Assembly (NCBI GenBank): GCA_947650365.1
Contig: OX393552.1
Span: forward strand, 46,640,999 to 46,704,998
Reading direction: 5' to 3'
Length of the DNA: 64,000 nucleotides
DNA from: Chamaelirium japonicum
Taxonomy: Eukaryota > Streptophyta > Magnoliopsida > Liliales > Melanthiaceae
The notes beneath the pieces are model-generated. The model saw only the letters and a program-made list of their open reading frames with translations, searched no databases and was not told where the DNA came from. The position numbers and the translations under genes are program-made. Numbering within the stretch: the stretch's first letter is position 1; the number at the start of each line of letters is the position of its first letter. Shown in pieces: positions 22,115-31,362 of the stretch.

Positions 22115-25100
22115 CCGCCCGCTACGAGCGAGCTATTGGGGAGCCCGCTGGAGGCCTCCTCGCTTAAGTCCCCTACTCCACCCCCGGGTGGGAGCGGTGT
22201 GGACCTTAAGTTGGAGGAGGGAGGTCGCCCGACAACCCCCAAGAGAGGAAGTTTTCCAATTGCCGAACCACTTCAAGAGGTCGACATTGGCGGCAAGGAA
22301 GGGCCAGGAGTTGTTAGCCTCGGGACCTCGCTAGCCAAGGGCGAGGTCCTGGCCATAACCAACTTGCTCAGGGAATACCGTGACGTATTCGCCTGGAGCT
22401 TCGCGGACATGCCAGGGATTGACCCGGAGGTCGCCTGTCATCGTCTGCACACCATGAAGGAGTTCCCGCCGGTCAAGCAGAAAGCTCGGCATATACCTGC
22501 TGCAAAGTCCATTGCAGTGGCGGCAGAGATAGACAAGCTGGAGCGAGCCGGCTTCATCCGCGAGGCGCACTTCCCCGAGTGGATCTCCAATATCGTGGCG
22601 GTGCCAAAGAAGAGCGGAGCGGTCAGGGTGTGCATCGACTTCTCCGACCTCAACAAGGCATGCCCGAAGGATGGATTTCCTCTTCCGAGAATAGGCGCAC
22701 TGGTCGACGCAGCTGTCGGGTTCCAGGCCCTGTCCTTCATGGATGGATATTCTGGGTATAACCAGATACCTCTCCACGCCGACGATCAGGAGAAGACCGC
22801 CTTCTACTCCGGAGCGGGCTACCAGAAGTTGTACTGCTATCGAGTGATGCCGTTCGGACTTAAGAACGCTGGAGCGACCTACCAAAGGCTAGTCACTCAG
22901 ATGTTCAAAGATCAGATCGGCAGAAACGTCGAAGTTTATGTAGACGACCTCCTGGTGAAGAGTCGGGAGAGGGAGGGGCATGTTGCCGATCTCCGCGAAA
23001 CCTTCGAGGTACTGAGAAAGTACCAAATGAGGCTAAACCCGGCGAAGTGCGCATTCGGGGTGACGTCGGGGAAATTCCTCGGGTACCTGGTCACCCACAG
23101 GGGGATCGAGGCCGACCCTGGGCAGATCCGAGCACTTGTCGAGATGCCCGCGCCGAGGACCCGGCAGGAAGTCCAGAGGCTGAGCGGGCGAATCGCCGCG
23201 CTCAATCGGTTCATCTCCAAATCCTCAGACAACTGCCGACCTCTTTTCGAGCTGCTACGAAAAGGAGCAAGCATTTGTTGGGATGAGAAGTGCGAGCACG
23301 CCTTCCAAAAGATCAAGGACTACCTGGCGAGCCCACCGATCTTAGCGGCACCAAAAGAGGGCGCCGAACTCGGCGTGTACCTTGCGGTCACTGAGAATGC
23401 GGTGAGCGGGGTCCTGGTTGTGGAAGAAGCAAAGGTGGAGCATCATGTCTACTTTGTAAGCCACACAATGCTTCCCGCCGAGCTCCGGTATCGACCAATC
23501 GAGAAGGTCGCATTGGCCTTGGTCCTTACCGCGAGAAAGCTCCACCCCTACTTCTCGGCGCACCCTGTCAAGGTCATCACGGAGCACCCTCTAAAGAGCG
23601 CGCTCTCCAGGCCCTCAGTAGCCGGCAGGCTCTACCGTTGGTCCGCCGAGCTCGCCGCCTACGGCTTGGAGTATGTCCCTCGAGTTGCGGTCAAAGGACA
23701 GGCGCTCGCCGATTTCTTGGCGGACTTCCCCATAGAAGAACCGGTCCAGTACCGGGAGGATGAGCCAACTGAGGCACACCCTGGGAAGGCGAGGTTCTTG
23801 GACAATCAAGGCGAGCATCCTCCAACTAAGCGTTCAGAGGAGGCAGGCTGGGAATTATTCGTCGATGGATCCTCCAACGCTTTGGGGGCTGGGATCGGGG
23901 TCGCACTGATCGCCCAGTCGGTACTTCTGGAAAAGTCAGTCCGACTGGATTTCGCCGCTACCAACAATGAGGTGGAATATGAGGCGCTGCTGGCCGGCCT
24001 GGAGCTCGCCAAAGAGGTAGGCGCCAAACGCCTGAAGGTCTTTAGCGATTCCCAGCTAATTGTTTGCCAAGTCAATGGGGAGTACGCCTCTCGGGACGCA
24101 CGAATGGCGGGCTACGTGGATCTGGTGAAGCACAAGGCCGCGGAGTTCGAAAAGATTTCCTTGGAGCAAATTCCGCGAGCCGATAATAGGCGAGCTGATG
24201 CTTTGGCAAACGCCGCCTCTTTGCTGGGAACATCAGAGGCTCGCCAGATTCTCATCGAAGTCCAAAGTCAGTCTCGGCTCCAACTGATGGAGCCCGCTGT
24301 TAACCAAGTCTCCGCCAACGTACCACTCAGCGGGTGGACCGCCCCCATTTTTCGCTTTCTCCAGAAGGGCGAGCTACCAGAGGATAGAGAGGAAGCCCGG
24401 CGAGTGGAGAAATGCGCTGGGCGCTATCTCATTCGCTGGGATCGCCTTTTTCGAAGATCCTTTGGCGGGCCAAGTCTCCGTTGCGTCGAGAGCCCGGAAA
24501 CCGAAGAAGTTCTAAAGTGCATTCACTCTGGCGAGCTGGGAAACCACGCTGGTGGGCGGTCTCTTGCTGCGAAAGTACGAAGGCAAGGATACTGGTGGCC
24601 CACTCTGGAGCAAGACGCTTTGAAGGTCGCCCAGAGGTGCATCCAGTGCCAGAAGCACGCCACCACGAACCATATGCCCGCAGAAGAACTGCATCCTCTG
24701 GCGAGCCCCTGGCCTTTCCAGCAATGGGGGTTGGACATTGTGGGACCTTTCCCTGTGTCTACCCGACAGAAGAAATTCATCTTAGTAGCTACGGACTACT
24801 TCACCAAATGGGTGGAAGCGGTCCCGCTAGCTAAGATTGGTGAGAAGCAAGTCAAAGACTTCCTTTGGAAGAATATTTTCTGTCGCTTTGGGCTACCCCG
24901 AGTGCTCATCACCGACAATGGTCGCCAGTTCGACAATCGCTTGATCAGAAGCTTTTGCATCGAATACAGGGTCGACCTAAGGTTCTCGTCTCCGAGGTAC
25001 CCTCAAAGCAACGGGCAGGCCGAAGCAACGAACCGAGTAATCCTAGATAACCTCAAGAAAAGGTTGGAAGGAAAGAAAGGACTATGGGAGCAGGAGCTCG

Positions 25101-25570
25101 ACGGCGTGCTGTGGGCCTATCGTACCACTCCACGTCGCTCGACCGGCGAATCGCCTTTCAGCCTGACTTACGGGTGTGAAGCCGTGCTGCCCACCGAAGC
25201 CGAGCTGCCAACGGAAAGAAAGCTTGCTGCAGGTGAGGTCGATAACGACGTTCTGCTCGCCGACTCCCTAGACCAGCTCGAAGAAAGACGAGAGCGCGCC
25301 AATCTACATCTCGCTGGGTACCGACAAGAAATGAAGCGCGCCTATGACAAAAGAGTCCGCCATCGGGCATTCAAAGCCGGGGACATGGTGATGAGAAAGG
25401 TGTTCGCAAACACGCAGGAGCCTAATGCAGGGAAGCTCGCGGCGAACTGGGAGGGTCCCTACATAATACACGAAGCGCGTGGCTCGGGGGCTTACCAGTT
25501 GATGACCGCTGAAGGCGATTTGTTAGAGCGGCCTTGGAATGCTTTGCACCTTCGCAAGTTCTATGCCTAA
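22109..25570 (+). CDS. pol: Pol: reverse transcriptase, RNase H, second RNase H, integrase
   Basis: The open frame of about 1,153 codons copies the RNA genome into DNA and integrates it. Residue numbers count from the TTG at 22136. RT shows IDFSDLNKACPKD, SFMDGYSGYNQI and YVDDLL (catalytic Asp pair at 270-271). A Gypsy-type RNase H follows, with LGVYLAVTENAVSGVL, where the first catalytic Asp seems lost. The second RNase H keeps LFVDGSSNALGAGIG, NNEVEYEALL, VFSDSQL and ADALA, as in Tat elements. Integrase has an HHCC finger (HSGELGNHAGG ... CIQC) and the catalytic triad D867, D927, E963 with D-35-E spacing. A C-terminal WEGPY module ends near LHLRKFYA. No internal stop or frameshift is visible, so Pol looks intact. 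There is no initiating ATG; expression probably depends on readthrough of the TAG just upstream. Confidence 0.95.
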   Translation, partial: QLPPATSELLGSPLEASSLKSPTPPPGGSGVDLKLEEGGRPTTPKRGSFPIAEPLQEVDIGGKEGPGVVSLGTSLAKGEVLAITNLLREYRDVFAWSFADMPGIDPEVACHRLHTMKEFPPVKQKARHIPAAKSIAVAAEIDKLERAGFIREAHFPEWISNIVAVPKKSGAVRVCIDFSDLNKACPKDGFPLPRIGALVDAAVGFQALSFMDGYSGYNQIPLHADDQEKTAFYSGAGYQKLYCYRVMPFGLKNAGATYQRLVTQMFKDQIGRNVEVYVDDLLVKSREREGHVADLRETFEVLRKYQMRLNPAKCAFGVTSGKFLGYLVTHRGIEADPGQIRALVEMPAPRTRQEVQRLSGRIAALNRFISKSSDNCRPLFELLRKGASICWDEKCEHAFQKIKDYLASPPILAAPKEGAELGVYLAVTENAVSGVLVVEEAKVEHHVYFVSHTMLPAELRYRPIEKVALALVLTARKLHPYFSAHPVKVITEHPLKSALSRPSVAGRLYRWSAELAAYGLEYVPRVAVKGQALADFLADFPIEEPVQYREDEPTEAHPGKARFLDNQGEHPPTKRSEEAGWELFVDGSSNALGAGIGVALIAQSVLLEKSVRLDFAATNNEVEYEALLAGLELAKEVGAKRLKVFSDSQLIVCQVNGEYASRDARMAGYVDLVKHKAAEFEKISLEQIPRADNRRADALANAASLLGTSEARQILIEVQSQSRLQLMEPAVNQVSANVPLSGWTAPIFRFLQKGELPEDREEARRVEKCAGRYLIRWDRLFRRSFGGPSLRCVESPETEEVLKCIHSGELGNHAGGRSLAAKVRRQGYWWPTLEQDALKVAQRCIQCQKHATTNHMPAEELHPLASPWPFQQWGLDIVGPFPVSTRQKKFILVATDYFTKWVEAVPLAKIGEKQVKDFLWKNIFCRFGLPRVLITDNGRQFDNRLIRSFCIEYRVDLRFSSPRYPQSNGQAEATNRVILDNLKKRLEGKKGLWEQELDGVLWAYRTTPRRSTGESPFSLTYGCEAVLPTEAELPTERKLAAGEVDNDVLLADSLDQLEERRERANLHLAGYRQEMKRAYDKRVRHRAFKAGDMVMRKVFANTQEPNAGKLAANWEGPYIIHEARGSGAYQLMTAEGDLLERPWNALHLRKFYA

Positions 25571-25678
25571 GTGAATTTTTGTAAATTATCGTTAGAGGTT
25601 ATGAATGAATGACGGGATTTTCCACAAAGAATTCCACCCGGAAGCTCGCTGCACCAAGAGCTCGCTTGATCTACAAAG

Positions 25679-25990
25679 CAGTCCGCCGTTGTGCGGACTT
25701 AAAGCAAGACCGGGATCCTCAGAGGCAGCCAGTGGGCGACCTTGAGCTTCCCGGGGCAGTCCGCCGTTGTGCGGACTTAAAGCAAGACCGGGATCCTCAG
25801 AGGCAGCCAGTGGGCGACCTTGAGCTTCTCGGGGCAGTCCGCCGTTGTGCGGACTTAAAGCAAGACCGGGATCCTCAGAGGCAGCCAGTGGGCGACCTTG
25901 AGCTTCCCGGGGCAGTCCGCCGTTGTGCGGACTTAAAGCTAGACCGGGATCCTCAGAGGCAGCCAGTGGGCGACCTTGAGCTTCCCGGGG
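25679..25990 (+). repeat. 78-bp tandem repeat, four copies, after pol
   Basis: Four near-identical 78-bp units start at 25679, 25757, 25835 and 25913; a fifth is broken after AAGTCCGCTGCC. Each starts with a 6-bp stem and 6-base loop (GTCCGC CGTTGT GCGGAC). As 78 is divisible by three, open frames run through on both strands, but no start, ending or family resemblance suggests a protein. The block lies in the 3' untranslated part of the sense transcript. Confidence 0.93.
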
Positions 25991-26430
25991 AAGTCCGCTG
26001 CCCAAGAGGACTCTAAGCCTAACTAGGATCCTTCGCGTTCACCTGCCATGAACGGAAGCATCCTGGCGTTGGCGTACCCCTCGAAGGGCGAGCCCGCCGA
26101 ACAGGACCATCGAGAGAAATTAACCGGGCAGGGGGCAGCTAGCACTTATTAGTTTTCTTTTAAAATAAAATTGGTTTAAGTCTCTGAGTGTAGGGAAGTT
26201 TTTGAAGTCTTTTGGTTTGCTTAAACGTTTTCCGGGCTCAGAGACTGTCGAGTTTTTGCGAGCATGCCGAGTTTTTCGTATTGCATATGTTTTAAAAATA
26301 AAAAGATTGAATCGAATTAGCCGCCTCGCTCGGGGTATCACTCTCGAGGTCGCTGTGAACTCCTAGAGCGGACTCATGAGCAACGCAAAGAAAGATAAAA
26401 AGACACAAAGTCGAGCTTAAAAAGATGAAA
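25991..26430 (+). other. Gap between pol repeats and antisense gene, with sense AATAAA motifs
   Basis: No gene is seen here. On the plus strand AATAAA occurs at 26164-26169 and again within TAAAAATAAAAAG near 26293. These could end a short sense transcript before the antisense gene, although a genomic transcript must read through to the 3' LTR. Confidence 0.4.
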
Positions 26431-26432
26431 AT

Positions 26433-26438
26433 TTTATT
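26433..26438 (-). terminator. Poly(A) signal AATAAA of the antisense gene
   Basis: TTTATT on the plus strand is AATAAA on the minus strand. It lies about 41 bases past the antisense stop codon (26479-26481), a normal place for a plant polyadenylation signal. Confidence 0.6.
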
Positions 26439-26478
26439 GATAGACGAGAATTACAAAAACAGTTGCAAAGCTGCGAGC

Positions 26479-29029
26479 TCAAGGCTTGCTTGTCTCCGCC
26501 CCACTGTCGTCTCCTCGGCGCCGCTTCTTCGACCTTTCGGTCTTGTATTTCTCCACAGCGGCCAGGGCGCCTTTCTTGAGGAGATCGTCCAGTTGAGTTT
26601 GGAGGCGGTCTTGCTGAGCCCGAAGGCCGTTGGCGTGCGTCTCTTTCAAGGCAGCGATCTCCGTCTTCAGAGCAGCAGCCTCGCCTTGAAGTTGAGCCGC
26701 CTCCCGCTGCGCGACCTCCCGGGCGGACACAGCTTCGTCTCGCTCCGCCTTGGCCTTGAAGAGGGCGGTAGCGGACAGGCCTTTGGCTACCTCGGCCATG
26801 GCGAGGCCTGACGCCAGGGTTTTGACCCTGCGGTGCAGTGCCTCTGACTCCGCCTTCAGCTCCTCGGAGCCCTTGGCTAGCTGGAGCTCGTGGATGTGCT
26901 CGTCCACCTTGCGTTCAGACCCCCGAAGGGAATCATCGAACAAAGCGGCCAGCGCCTTCCCGGCCCCAGCGACCTCCGCGGCCAGCGCCTGGCTCTGCTT
27001 CTCCGCCTGCATAAGAAAGGTAAAGAGGTTAGCAAGAATTGAGACTAAAATTTACCCAGACAGGTGCGGAGCGTACCTCGGCCAGGCGCTCGCTTATAGA
27101 AGCGAAGGGAGCTCGCGCGAAAACGTTGCGGCCCAGCAGCTGCCGCACGTAGTGGGGCGCCCTCCCTTCCTCTATAGAGGAACCCGCGCTGGGACCGCCG
27201 GGAGCTCCGGAAAGAGGGGGCACGCCGGGAGGAGTGGGGGCTATCACCTCCCCCGGGCGAGCTCCGGCTCCTGACGGGCTCGGAGGGTCCGCCGTGGCCC
27301 CCTTGGCCTCCGACTCCGAGCTGAAGGACTCGGAATCGGAGCCAATGTCTACGAAACTCGGGGACCTGTAGACCAGGTCCCCTAAGCCCTGCTGGGAGCC
27401 CGCTCCCTCCTGGCCCTCTGCAGGAGGCGAGGTCGGAGGGGCGGGGGCTGGAGCGGCCTCCGGTGTAAAGGCCACGGGAGGAGGAGCCGACACCGGCAAG
27501 GAGGTCGCAGCGACGGCGTCTGACTCGCCCTGCTGGATCCCTGCCCCGTCGGCGGGAGATGGCGGCTCCTGCCCGCTTGACCCCGCCCCTGGTACGGGAG
27601 CTGATGGAGTCGCGGGCTTCTCCACTTGGGCGGAAGCAGAAGGCTCCGCCTGGGAAGGCCGAGGAGCGGGCTCTTCCTCCTCGGGGCCTGAGGCCTCTTC
27701 CGCGGAGTCCGTCCAGCTGGGCTCCGAGTCCAAGCCCGCCTCCTCCAGCGCTTTCTGCCGTTGCGCCGCCTGGACGTTAGAAGGCGCGGGCCCCGCACGC
27801 TTGGCCTTCTTCTTCCCGCGCGCCTCCATCTCCGGCGTCATCACTGCTACACGAAGCGGCACGGTCAGATCGCCCGGAAAGTAGCCCATTAAAATTTGAG
27901 CCATCCCGGATTCGACTTCCGCCATGGTTAGCGGGAGGTCGATGTTCGGGTCGTCGGGCTCGACCATTTGGATCTTTCGGCGGACTATGGGAGTTGGGGC
28001 AGTGGGCTGACCTGGGCCGGCGTCCGGGCGAGGAGGTGGCGGGGGAGCGGAGGCTTCACCCTGGCGGAGCATCTCTAGGGTGTCGGGGTCGTCGAAGCGG
28101 ATGGGCGAGGCCCGCCTCCGTGCCACCTTCTTGCGGGGGTTGCCTCCGGAGCTCCCTGCCCCCTTGCTGGCCCCTTTAGAGGGAGGAGGGGCGTTCTGCA
28201 TCGGCGGAATAGCACCGACCTCCTCCTCTTTCTTCTTCCGGACCACTTTCTGCTTCAGCAGAATAGCGCCGGTCTTCCCGTCCTTCAGCTGGAAGGCGAA
28301 GTCGGGAGCGGTGATCTTCTCTGGAGTCCGCCCACCAAGGTAGTGGAGGATCGCCTCGTCCAGAGATCGCTCCCGGTCGGGAGCGATGCACTTCTTCTTC
28401 CCCGCCTTGTAGAAGGAGATCTCCCGGAAGACCGCCGTCGGGGGAACCCCGGGGTGAGCCGGGACTCCGCTGTGCCGCCCGCGCCAGTCGCCGACCGCCA
28501 CGAAAGGATAGTCCTTCCAGTGGCGGTCCTTGCTCTCGATGGTGGAGAAGGGGAGCACCTCGCCAGGCCGCCCGGCGAGGTAGAAGTAGCCGCAGCCCGC
28601 GGTACTGAAGACCGGTGAGGGCTTGAGGAGCCACTTTTTGAGCAAGTAGCTCAGTGGGATCCTAGCCTTCAGAGCGGTCTCCAGCTGGGACAGCCCGTAG
28701 AGTATCCCCCAGGAGTTTCCTGAGAGTTGGGCGGGGCAAAGCCCCGTCAACTCCAGGAGCTCCCCGGCGAGATGACTCAGGGGGAACCGCAGCCCGGACC
28801 ACAGCAGCCCGACAGAAGCTACTGTGCCCTGGGGCGGCCTCCCCGAGAGTGGCATCTCGGTGACGAGGATCTCCCGAGGGAGATCGATCGCCGCCCGGAT
28901 ACTGTCCCCGACAGGCACCCCGACGGGGTTTTGCAGCCAGACCACCGCCCTTTCGGTGGCGGGCTCAGCGGCCTGGGCGGCAGCAGCAGCGGCAGCAACA
29001 GCAGCAGCAACGTCAGCAGCGGAAGCCAT
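26479..29029 (-). CDS. Two-exon antisense gene of the retrotransposon (Transposase_28-like, coiled coil)
   Basis: Exon 1 is 29029-27077 and exon 2 is 27006-26479. The 70-bp intron (GTACGC...TTATGCAG) joins them in phase 0, giving 826 aa. The start is the ATG at 29029 (MASAADVAAA); the frame is open 14 codons further, but only to a TTG. An Ala-rich start is followed (residues ~70-190) by a region with ELLELTGLCPAQLSGNSW and GCGYFYLAGRPGE that resembles PF04195, the so-called putative gypsy-type transposon family. The middle is basic, then Pro/Ser/Glu-rich and acidic. Exon 2 encodes a long Ala/Glu/Lys coiled coil ending in KKRRRGDD, a possible nuclear signal. Antisense genes of this type are known in Tat elements such as Grande; their function is not established. 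The frame is intact. Confidence 0.82.
27007..27076 (-). other. 70-bp intron of the antisense gene
   Basis: On the minus strand the donor is GAG|GTACGC and the acceptor is TTTCTTATGCAG|GCGGAG after a pyrimidine-rich stretch. Without splicing the first frame ends after 15 further codons. With splicing both exons join with no frame change. The length, 70 bp, is not a multiple of three, so its removal matters. Confidence 0.78.
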
Positions 29030-29447
29030 AAGAGCAGAAGGGCTAAAGCGAGCTGAAAGCGCTAGAAGCAAAGGGAGAAGGGAGAGCTGTTTTCACGCAG
29101 CAGTAAAAATTGCCCCCCGTCCCCTATTTAAAGGCGAGCGAGAGACAGGTGAATCGATCCGCATTTAATGCCCAAGCGCGCTCGGCGAGGCGATGTGACG
29201 GCGATCAAAGCGACAGCTCGCTTCTCTCAAATCGTCGAGCGCCACGTGGACCACGCGTGGAAAAAGCTGCGCCGGCGCCAGCACTGTCCTTTATTGACAG
29301 AGAAAGGGACAAATGAGGAGGAGACACGCGTCTCGCGCCGATCGGGGTCTCATGATGAGATTCGCTGTATCAGCGTTGAGCCTCGCGCCGCAGTTAAGGT
29401 GAAGCGACCGTTGGAGATTCGGTGCGATACCCAAGTCACAAGATCGC
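29030..29447 (-). promoter_or_regulatory. Promoter region of the antisense gene, TATA-like box at 29120-29133
   Basis: Read on the minus strand, CCTTTAAATAGGGG lies at 29133-29120, about 95 bases before the antisense ATG at 29029. That leaves a leader of about 60 bases if transcription starts 30 bases after the box. No competing coding region is seen in this stretch. The three 146-bp repeats lie just upstream of it and could serve as enhancer copies. Both roles are inferred. Confidence 0.5.
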
Positions 29448-29885
29448 CCGCGGCAGGCGCCCCAAGCTCGCCCGAAGCAGACCCTGACCGCGTGTGACAA
29501 GCTCGCACCGGAAGGAGATCGCTCGTGGCTGACGCTCGTGGCCCGTCCAGCGTTTGAAAAGTACTGAGAGTCAAAACTCTCGATGCAGACCGCTCGCGGC
29601 AGGTGCCTGCGGCTCGCCCGAGGCAGACCCTGGCCGCGTGTGACAAGCTCGCACCGGAAGGAGATCGCTCGTGGCTGACGCTCGTGGCCCGCCCGGCGTT
29701 TTTGAAAAGTACTGAGAGTCAAAACTCTCGATGCAGACCGCCCACAGCAGGCGCCCAAGCTTGCCCGAAGCTGACCCTGACCGCATGTGAGGAGCTCGCA
29801 TCGCAGGAGATCGCTCATGGCTGATGCTCGTGGCCCGCCCAGCGTTTGTGAAATACTGGCAGTCAAAGTTCTCGGCGCAGGCCGC
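29448..29885. repeat. 146-bp tandem repeat, three copies, before the 3' LTR
   Basis: Three diverged copies of about 146-147 bp share CAGACCCTGACCGCGTGTGA, GGAGATCGCTCGTGGCTGA and CTGAGAGTCAAAACTCT. The GCTCGCA landmark recurs at 29501, 29647 and 29794. Short open frames in either direction are shared between copies and look fortuitous. The block is upstream of the antisense promoter and upstream of the polypurine tract. Confidence 0.88.
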
Positions 29886-30009
29886 CATCGCTACTATCTC
29901 CGCCCCGCAAGAAAATGGTTACGGCAGACATTGATATCAGGCACATTGCCGGGGATAGGAGTTCGCTAAGACTCCTGAGCAAGCGTCGAGTTTCCTCGAT
30001 CACTCCCTC

Positions 30010-30021
30010 AGGAGGGGGTAA
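30010..30021 (+). other. Polypurine tract
   Basis: AGGAGGGGGTAA directly precedes the TGTTGG start of the 3' LTR. This is the position and base composition expected for the plus-strand primer of reverse transcription. Confidence 0.88.
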
Positions 30022-31357
30022 TGTTGGGGGTAGACAGAAACCACATATCTTGGGTAGCATTGCAAACGCATCTGAGATAAGAGTTCTCGAGGGAGCCCGT
30101 CCAAAAAGCTCGCCCTCCCAGCCCATCAGGAGCCCGCCCCCCCCACAGGGAGCTGGATGGACACCTTGTATCTGAGTGCAGCTCGCCTCTCCCAACCCCT
30201 CAGGAGCTCGCCCCACAGGGAGCTGGATGGACACCTTGTATCTGAGTGCAGCTCGCCTCTCCCAACCCCTCAGGAGCTCGCCCCACAGGGAGCTGGATGG
30301 ACACCTTGTATCTGAGTGCAGCTCGCAGGAGTTCGCTCCCCCGTGCTCACCAAATCACCTTGACAGGGAGCGAGATCCACATTAGGCTGAAAGGGCCCAG
30401 GCCAAGAGCACTCTTAAGAGCTCGCCTGAGCTCGATGGAGCTCGCCTGAGATCGCCCAGAAGCTCGCTCAGGAGCTCGCCTGAGCTCGACGGAGCTCGCC
30501 CGAGATCGCCCAGAAGCTCGCTCAGGAGCTCGCCCCGTAGCTCGCCAAGCTCACCCAGGAGCTCGCCTAAGCTCGCTCAGGAGCTCGCCCCGGAGTTCGC
30601 CAAGCCCGCGCGAGAACTCGCTGGCAGTGATAGCGGGAGTTAGACCGTCATGCATAACGAAGACACCGGCATCGCGAACGCCCCTAGCTCGCGCAGGAGC
30701 TCGCCCCTAGCTCGCTCAGGAGCTCGCCCAAGCTCGCCAGAATTCCCCAGTTTATCGAGGAGGTTGCTCCCGCGAGGTCCGACTCTTGATAGATGTGGAA
30801 GAGAAGGCGGAGCAATAGAGGGCGAGCTCACTTTAGCTCCCCGTCGGAGGTCGCCCACAATGTATGAGGAGATGCCAGGTGGCAAAACCCCACGGAAGCT
30901 ACGTGGACAAACGTGGCCCACGGAAGCTCGCTCGAATCAGTTCGAGACCTCCCAGACTTGAACATTCCAGAATGGCCACCTGGCCACGACAAGAAAGATT
31001 CCCTCCCCCACTCAAACCGCCTGGCAGGCCTGACGACAGAATGTCAGGGCGCGAGTACCAAGGACTGTCAGACCCACGCGAGCCAGAACGTGGGGGGTCT
31101 AGAAGGCGCCGGAAGAATCTCCACGTGTCGGGCCACGGTAGGCCGCCGATTGCTATAAATGCTCACCCCCAGGCTCCATAGTACAGGTTCGAAATCCCTT
31201 TTCCTTCCTCTTTGGTCCATTACAGCTCGCCGTTGTGCCACTGTGACTGACTTGAGCGTCGGAGGGTCTGCGCTCCGGAGGGAGCCAGCCGTTCTCACGT
31301 TCTCTTTTCTTTGTCTTGCAGGCAGCCCGCACGGACCAGCGAAAAATCCCCCGAACA
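30022..31357 (+). repeat. 3' LTR (1,336 bp)
   Basis: A direct copy of 18178-19513. It carries the same 70-bp array (30145-30326), GAGCTCGC-rich part, G-box and TATA box. I found no mismatch with the 5' LTR. It ends CCCCCGAACA and is followed at once by the GATAC target duplication and satellite. Confidence 0.96.
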
Positions 31358-31362
31358 GATAC
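31358..31362. other. Target-site duplication, right copy (GATAC)
   Basis: Identical to 18173-18177. It is followed by ATTCGTGCGAATGAATTAG, which continues the reverse satellite unit interrupted on the left side. Confidence 0.95.

Larger units (their letters stand above)
18178..31357 (+). mobile_element. Complete Ty3/Gypsy LTR retrotransposon, Tat-like, with antisense gene
   Basis: The element is 13,180 bp with two 1,336-bp LTRs (TG...CA ends), a 5-bp target duplication, a primer-binding site after the 5' LTR and a polypurine tract before the 3' LTR. The order is gag, protease, RT, RNase H, second RNase H, integrase, a 78-bp repeat block, a convergent antisense gene, a 146-bp repeat block. 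RT before integrase places it in Ty3/Gypsy. The second RNase H after the degenerate first one, and the long 3' region with an antisense Transposase_28-like gene, fit the Tat lineage. I found no difference between the LTRs, so the insertion is recent. A stop inside gag may make it non-autonomous. Confidence 0.95.

Noticed and set aside
22136-22138. Independent start of Pol at 22136
   Set aside because: The codon is TTG, not ATG, and the frame is open upstream to the TAG at 22106; readthrough explains the arrangement better.
25592-26016. Proteins of 135-137 residues in both directions through the 78-bp repeats
   Set aside because: Both are products of a repeat whose period is divisible by three; the opposite frames are equally open, and neither has a recognisable domain.
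27029-29071. Antisense gene as a single 680-codon exon starting at 29071
   Set aside because: The codon at 29071 is TTG; the first ATG is at 29029. The last 15 codons lie in a clear GT-AG intron, after which a second in-frame exon follows.
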